DNA of 64,000 nt, taken from the NCBI GenBank assembly GCA_934248075.1, contig CAKQKH010000005.1, positions 21,851 through 85,850 on the forward strand, given 5' to 3'. Shown here in pieces: positions 62,041 through 64,000 of this stretch (position 1 is the stretch's first letter; the number at the start of each line of letters is the position of its first letter). This DNA is from an uncultured Alphaproteobacteria bacterium (GTDB lineage Bacteria > Pseudomonadota > Alphaproteobacteria > RF32 > CAG-239). The notes beneath the pieces are model-generated. The model worked only from the letters and a program-made list of their open reading frames with translations. It ran no database searches and was not told the origin of the DNA. The position numbers were made by a program, and so were the translations under genes.

Positions 62041-62081
62041 TCCAAGACAGCGGCTTGCGTGGTGGTGTGTGAAAAATAAAT

Positions 62082-62138
62082 TGTCACCGCTCCGAGAGGC
62101 GAGCATTCTCGCCCGAGGTCAAGCGGTCTTCTGTGCTG
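62082..62138 (-). repeat. REP-like palindromic element, copy 4
   Basis: Same orientation as copy 1 (629-686), with small substitutions. It is followed at 62165-62182 by a fragment of the type-2 repeat. Confidence 0.75.
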
Positions 62139-62248
62139 ACAATGCGTACTAACAGCACGGAATATGCCTGTGCGGCTTCGCACCGAGCGCCGAACTGCAG
62201 GTGAGTAAGTGAGTAACGGCTTGCTGATGCCTCCAGGCGCTGGCCTGG

Positions 62249-62422
62249 CTATTTTTTAAAGGGATTGCCGAGGATGAAAAAAGCTACAATCAGAGTTGCG
62301 CCAACCAAACCCAGACTTATTAATTTTGCGGTTCCGCCGGCAAGCCAGTCAAATATTCCGGCATAAATCGCCGCGCCCAAGAGCAACAGAACCAAAAATG
62401 ACACTAACCAGGCTTTTAGCAT
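62249..62422 (-). CDS. Small two-helix membrane protein (57 aa)
   Basis: Starts ATG at 62422 with AAGGAG upstream and ends TAG at 62249. Two hydrophobic helices (about residues 3-24 and 33-52) are separated by IFDWLAGG, and the protein ends GNPFKK. It has no signal cleavage site and no known family was recognised. It lies 22 bases downstream of the hydrolase-like gene and is probably co-transcribed with it. Confidence 0.65.
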   Translation of the reverse strand: MLKAWLVSFLVLLLLGAAIYAGIFDWLAGGTAKLISLGLVGATLIVAFFILGNPFKK

Positions 62423-62444
62423 AAGGTCTCCTTGTAAATAGCAA

Positions 62445-63287
62445 TTAAAATTTTCCGGTGCTTAAAAATGAAATTACCGCATCTACAATTTTGGGGTCCT
62501 CAAAAATATTTATTTTGCGCGATGAAATTTCCACTGCGTCAACTGCTTTTTCAAAATGTTTTTCGCTTTCGGCGCTGAGGCGGTCAGGTGTGGTGCCGGT
62601 AATTTTTTCCAACAGACTGATTGTTTGCGATTCGCCCAATATCAGTCCGGTTTCAATCTCTTGCGGCAGAGGCGGAATTTTTTCTATGTTCAACGGATCC
62701 ATTTCAGCGGCCATTGGCCCCAGAATAAAACTAAAGAGTTTGGATTTGCTGAGCTTTTTTAACAAAAGGCTACCGTGATTCTGCGGGCGAACCTCAACTG
62801 CGCGGCCGATTTTGAGCTTTCGCCGCCATTGCGTTTCCAGCGTAAACAGCCGTTTAAGAATCACACTGCCGATTCCATTGGTTACAAAAGAAATTTTATC
62901 AACATCTTCCAAATGATTCAAAAAGAAATCAAGTTGCCGCACGTGTCCGTCCAATTCTTTTTGGGTTGACGGATAATTTATGGCGGCGGCCAAAAAGCCT
63001 TCTTTTAGCGCGGCGCGCCATAGGGGTTTGAAAATGTTTTTCGATTCGCCCAGCCCCGGAAGCATTATAATCATATGCCCTTTTTGCCGCGGCAGCTCAA
63101 AAGCCTCAATATATTCTATAAAAGCTTGCCGACATTCTTCGAAGCTTCCTTCAGAGCGGCAAATATCCCAGTTGTCCAGCAAGCGGCATCTTTTAGTAAT
63201 ATAGTTGCGCTGGATTCGCCACTTTTGATAAAAAAAGACATCTTCCCAAAAGTGGCCGCCGCCCATGGTGTAAAAACCTCCAAACAT
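62445..63287 (-). CDS. Alpha/beta-hydrolase-like protein, catalytic serine apparently missing
   Basis: A 280-aa protein without signal peptide. Strand plus oxyanion-type motif IIMLPGLGESK (about residues 75-85) and INYPST recall alpha/beta hydrolases. The nucleophile elbow expected as G-x-S-x-G reads TNGIGS, so the serine is replaced. A late Asp in IFEDPKIVDAVISFL (near the C-terminus) and NHGSLLLKKL fit the fold. It may be a non-catalytic relative, or may use another residue. The ATG at 63287 has AGGAG eight bases upstream; a GTG three codons earlier overlaps the ribosome site. Confidence 0.65.
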   Translation of the reverse strand: MFGGFYTMGGGHFWEDVFFYQKWRIQRNYITKRCRLLDNWDICRSEGSFEECRQAFIEYIEAFELPRQKGHMIIMLPGLGESKNIFKPLWRAALKEGFLAAAINYPSTQKELDGHVRQLDFFLNHLEDVDKISFVTNGIGSVILKRLFTLETQWRRKLKIGRAVEVRPQNHGSLLLKKLSKSKLFSFILGPMAAEMDPLNIEKIPPLPQEIETGLILGESQTISLLEKITGTTPDRLSAESEKHFEKAVDAVEISSRKINIFEDPKIVDAVISFLSTGKF

Positions 63288-63315
63288 CAAATGCACTCCT
63301 TATATATTATATATA

Positions 63316-63747
63316 CTACAATTTGCCGACGCCGTTGGTGTTAGGAATCGCGGTGATGGTAACTCGCGCGCTGTCGCCCCGTCCCATTTCTATCAGAATC
63401 TGCATGGCGCGATTGTTGCGAACATAAGTCATATGACTGATTTTGGCGCGGACAGTCGCAACCTCAATCCAGTTTAACTTCGGCATTTCAGATACATAAA
63501 AGTCAAAAATGCTACTGGGGTTATAGGGCGCTTTATACACTAAACTGCCAATCCAGTTTTCGCCGCTGCCCAGAGCTTTGGTCTCGTTTAAGTCAACAAT
63601 GGCATCAGTCGGAAACGGAACATCAGGAAAAAGCGCAAAGGCTGGAGGAATCGCTCCGCCGTCAATTCCCATCAGACTCGGGCGCTCAGAGGCGCAGGCC
63701 GAAAGGATTAAAACCGTAAATAGAACTAATATTTTGTTTTTTAACAT
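63316..63747 (-). CDS. Small lipoprotein of unknown function
   Basis: A 143-aa lipoprotein with lipobox ILSAC at about residues 14-18. The mature domain contains PFPTDAIVDLNET, GENWIGSLVYKAP, FDFYVSEMPKLNW, MTYVRNNRAMQILIEM and a final strand VTITAIPN. This looks like a compact alpha/beta fold of the kind found as a conserved envelope lipoprotein in alphaproteobacteria, but no specific function is known to me. It is the upstream neighbour of the hydrolase-like gene, with 28 bases between them. Confidence 0.7.
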   Translation of the reverse strand: MLKNKILVLFTVLILSACASERPSLMGIDGGAIPPAFALFPDVPFPTDAIVDLNETKALGSGENWIGSLVYKAPYNPSSIFDFYVSEMPKLNWIEVATVRAKISHMTYVRNNRAMQILIEMGRGDSARVTITAIPNTNGVGKL

Positions 63748-63931
63748 TTTTGCTACCTTGTATTTATTTTTGTTTAAAGTTATTGTTGCTATTGTGCCTG
63801 ATAAAAGTTAAAAAATTGAAAATATCGACAGCATGTAATAAGTAGTTTTTCATTATAAAAAATCGCTGTTTTTCAAGAGATTGTAAAAAAGTTGTATTTT
63901 TTTTGAAAAAAAATGAAATTTTGTGTTGACA

Positions 63932-63960
63932 AAGTAAGGGTATTATCCTATACCTCTGGT
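63932..63960 (+). promoter_or_regulatory. Promoter for a gene beyond the right edge
   Basis: TTGACA followed by about 17 bases and TATACC, in the AT-rich gap 63748-64000. No start codon with a ribosome site is seen before the window ends, so the product is unknown. Confidence 0.5.
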
Positions 63961-64000
63961 CACCGAAGCGGCGGGAGCTGTTAGGGAGTTATAAAAGACA

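Noticed and set aside
63960..64000. Possible structured RNA at the right edge
   Set aside because: Only about 40 bases are visible and no known RNA motif could be recognised.

Overview
The window reads as chromosome or large-element sequence from an uncultured or host-associated alphaproteobacterium. This is inferred from the kind of type IV secretion system (T4SS) present (four VirB6-like proteins in a row, two VirB8s, as in Rickettsiales), from a conserved pilin N-terminal segment, and from abundant REP-like intergenic palindromes. No rRNA or tRNA was recognised, so the taxon is not proven. About 90 percent of the sequence codes, almost all of it for two envelope machines.

Left part (1-11.5 kb): the C-terminal part of a pilin gene enters from the left edge. 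A GIY-YIG nuclease gene follows, flanked by inverted palindromic repeats. A compact minus-strand operon (11389 to 1421) then encodes a type IVb (R64 thin-pilus-like) pilus: an OmpA-like periplasmic protein, a PilL/TcpQ-like lipoprotein, secretin PilN, PilO, PilP, ATPase PilQ, platform protein PilR and a PilS-like pilin. An 870-bp gap (11390-12257) is packed with REP-like repeats.

Centre (12.2-42.7 kb, plus strand): a T4SS. Three consecutive genes carry a VirB2-like two-helix pilin segment. The first is a plain 114-aa pilin, the second a Cys-rich 186-aa variant, and the third a 1654-aa protein with the pilin segment buried between huge coiled-coil arms. Then come VirB3, VirB4, six exported helical proteins in the VirB5 position (up to 1379 aa), VirB8, a VirB7-like mini-lipoprotein, a second VirB8, and VirB9 with a C-terminal SPOR domain. 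VirB10 appears split into a membrane-anchored repeat protein and a signal-peptide/repeat/TrbI protein. VirB11 ends the run.

Right-centre (42.7-58.2 kb, minus strand): an unknown single-TM protein, a second secretin-like lipoprotein, two unknown soluble proteins, and a double-HTH regulator with a LexA-like C-terminal domain. Four VirB6-like proteins follow, one of which contains a complete M23 peptidoglycan hydrolase domain.

Right end (58.2-64 kb): three related lipoprotein genes with duplicated leader and terminator modules that still carry fragments of the neighbouring virB6 gene, then a small membrane protein, an alpha/beta-hydrolase-like protein lacking the usual serine, and a conserved-looking lipoprotein.

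Working model (inference): the T4b pilus and the T4SS act together, as the thin pilus and transfer apparatus do on IncI plasmids. The T4SS has a built-in wall hydrolase (VirB6-M23), a SPOR-tethered VirB9, a very long repeat-built VirB10 and giant surface pilins. No relaxase, VirD4 coupling protein, VirB1 or prepilin peptidase lies in the window, so whether it moves DNA or protein effectors cannot be decided here.
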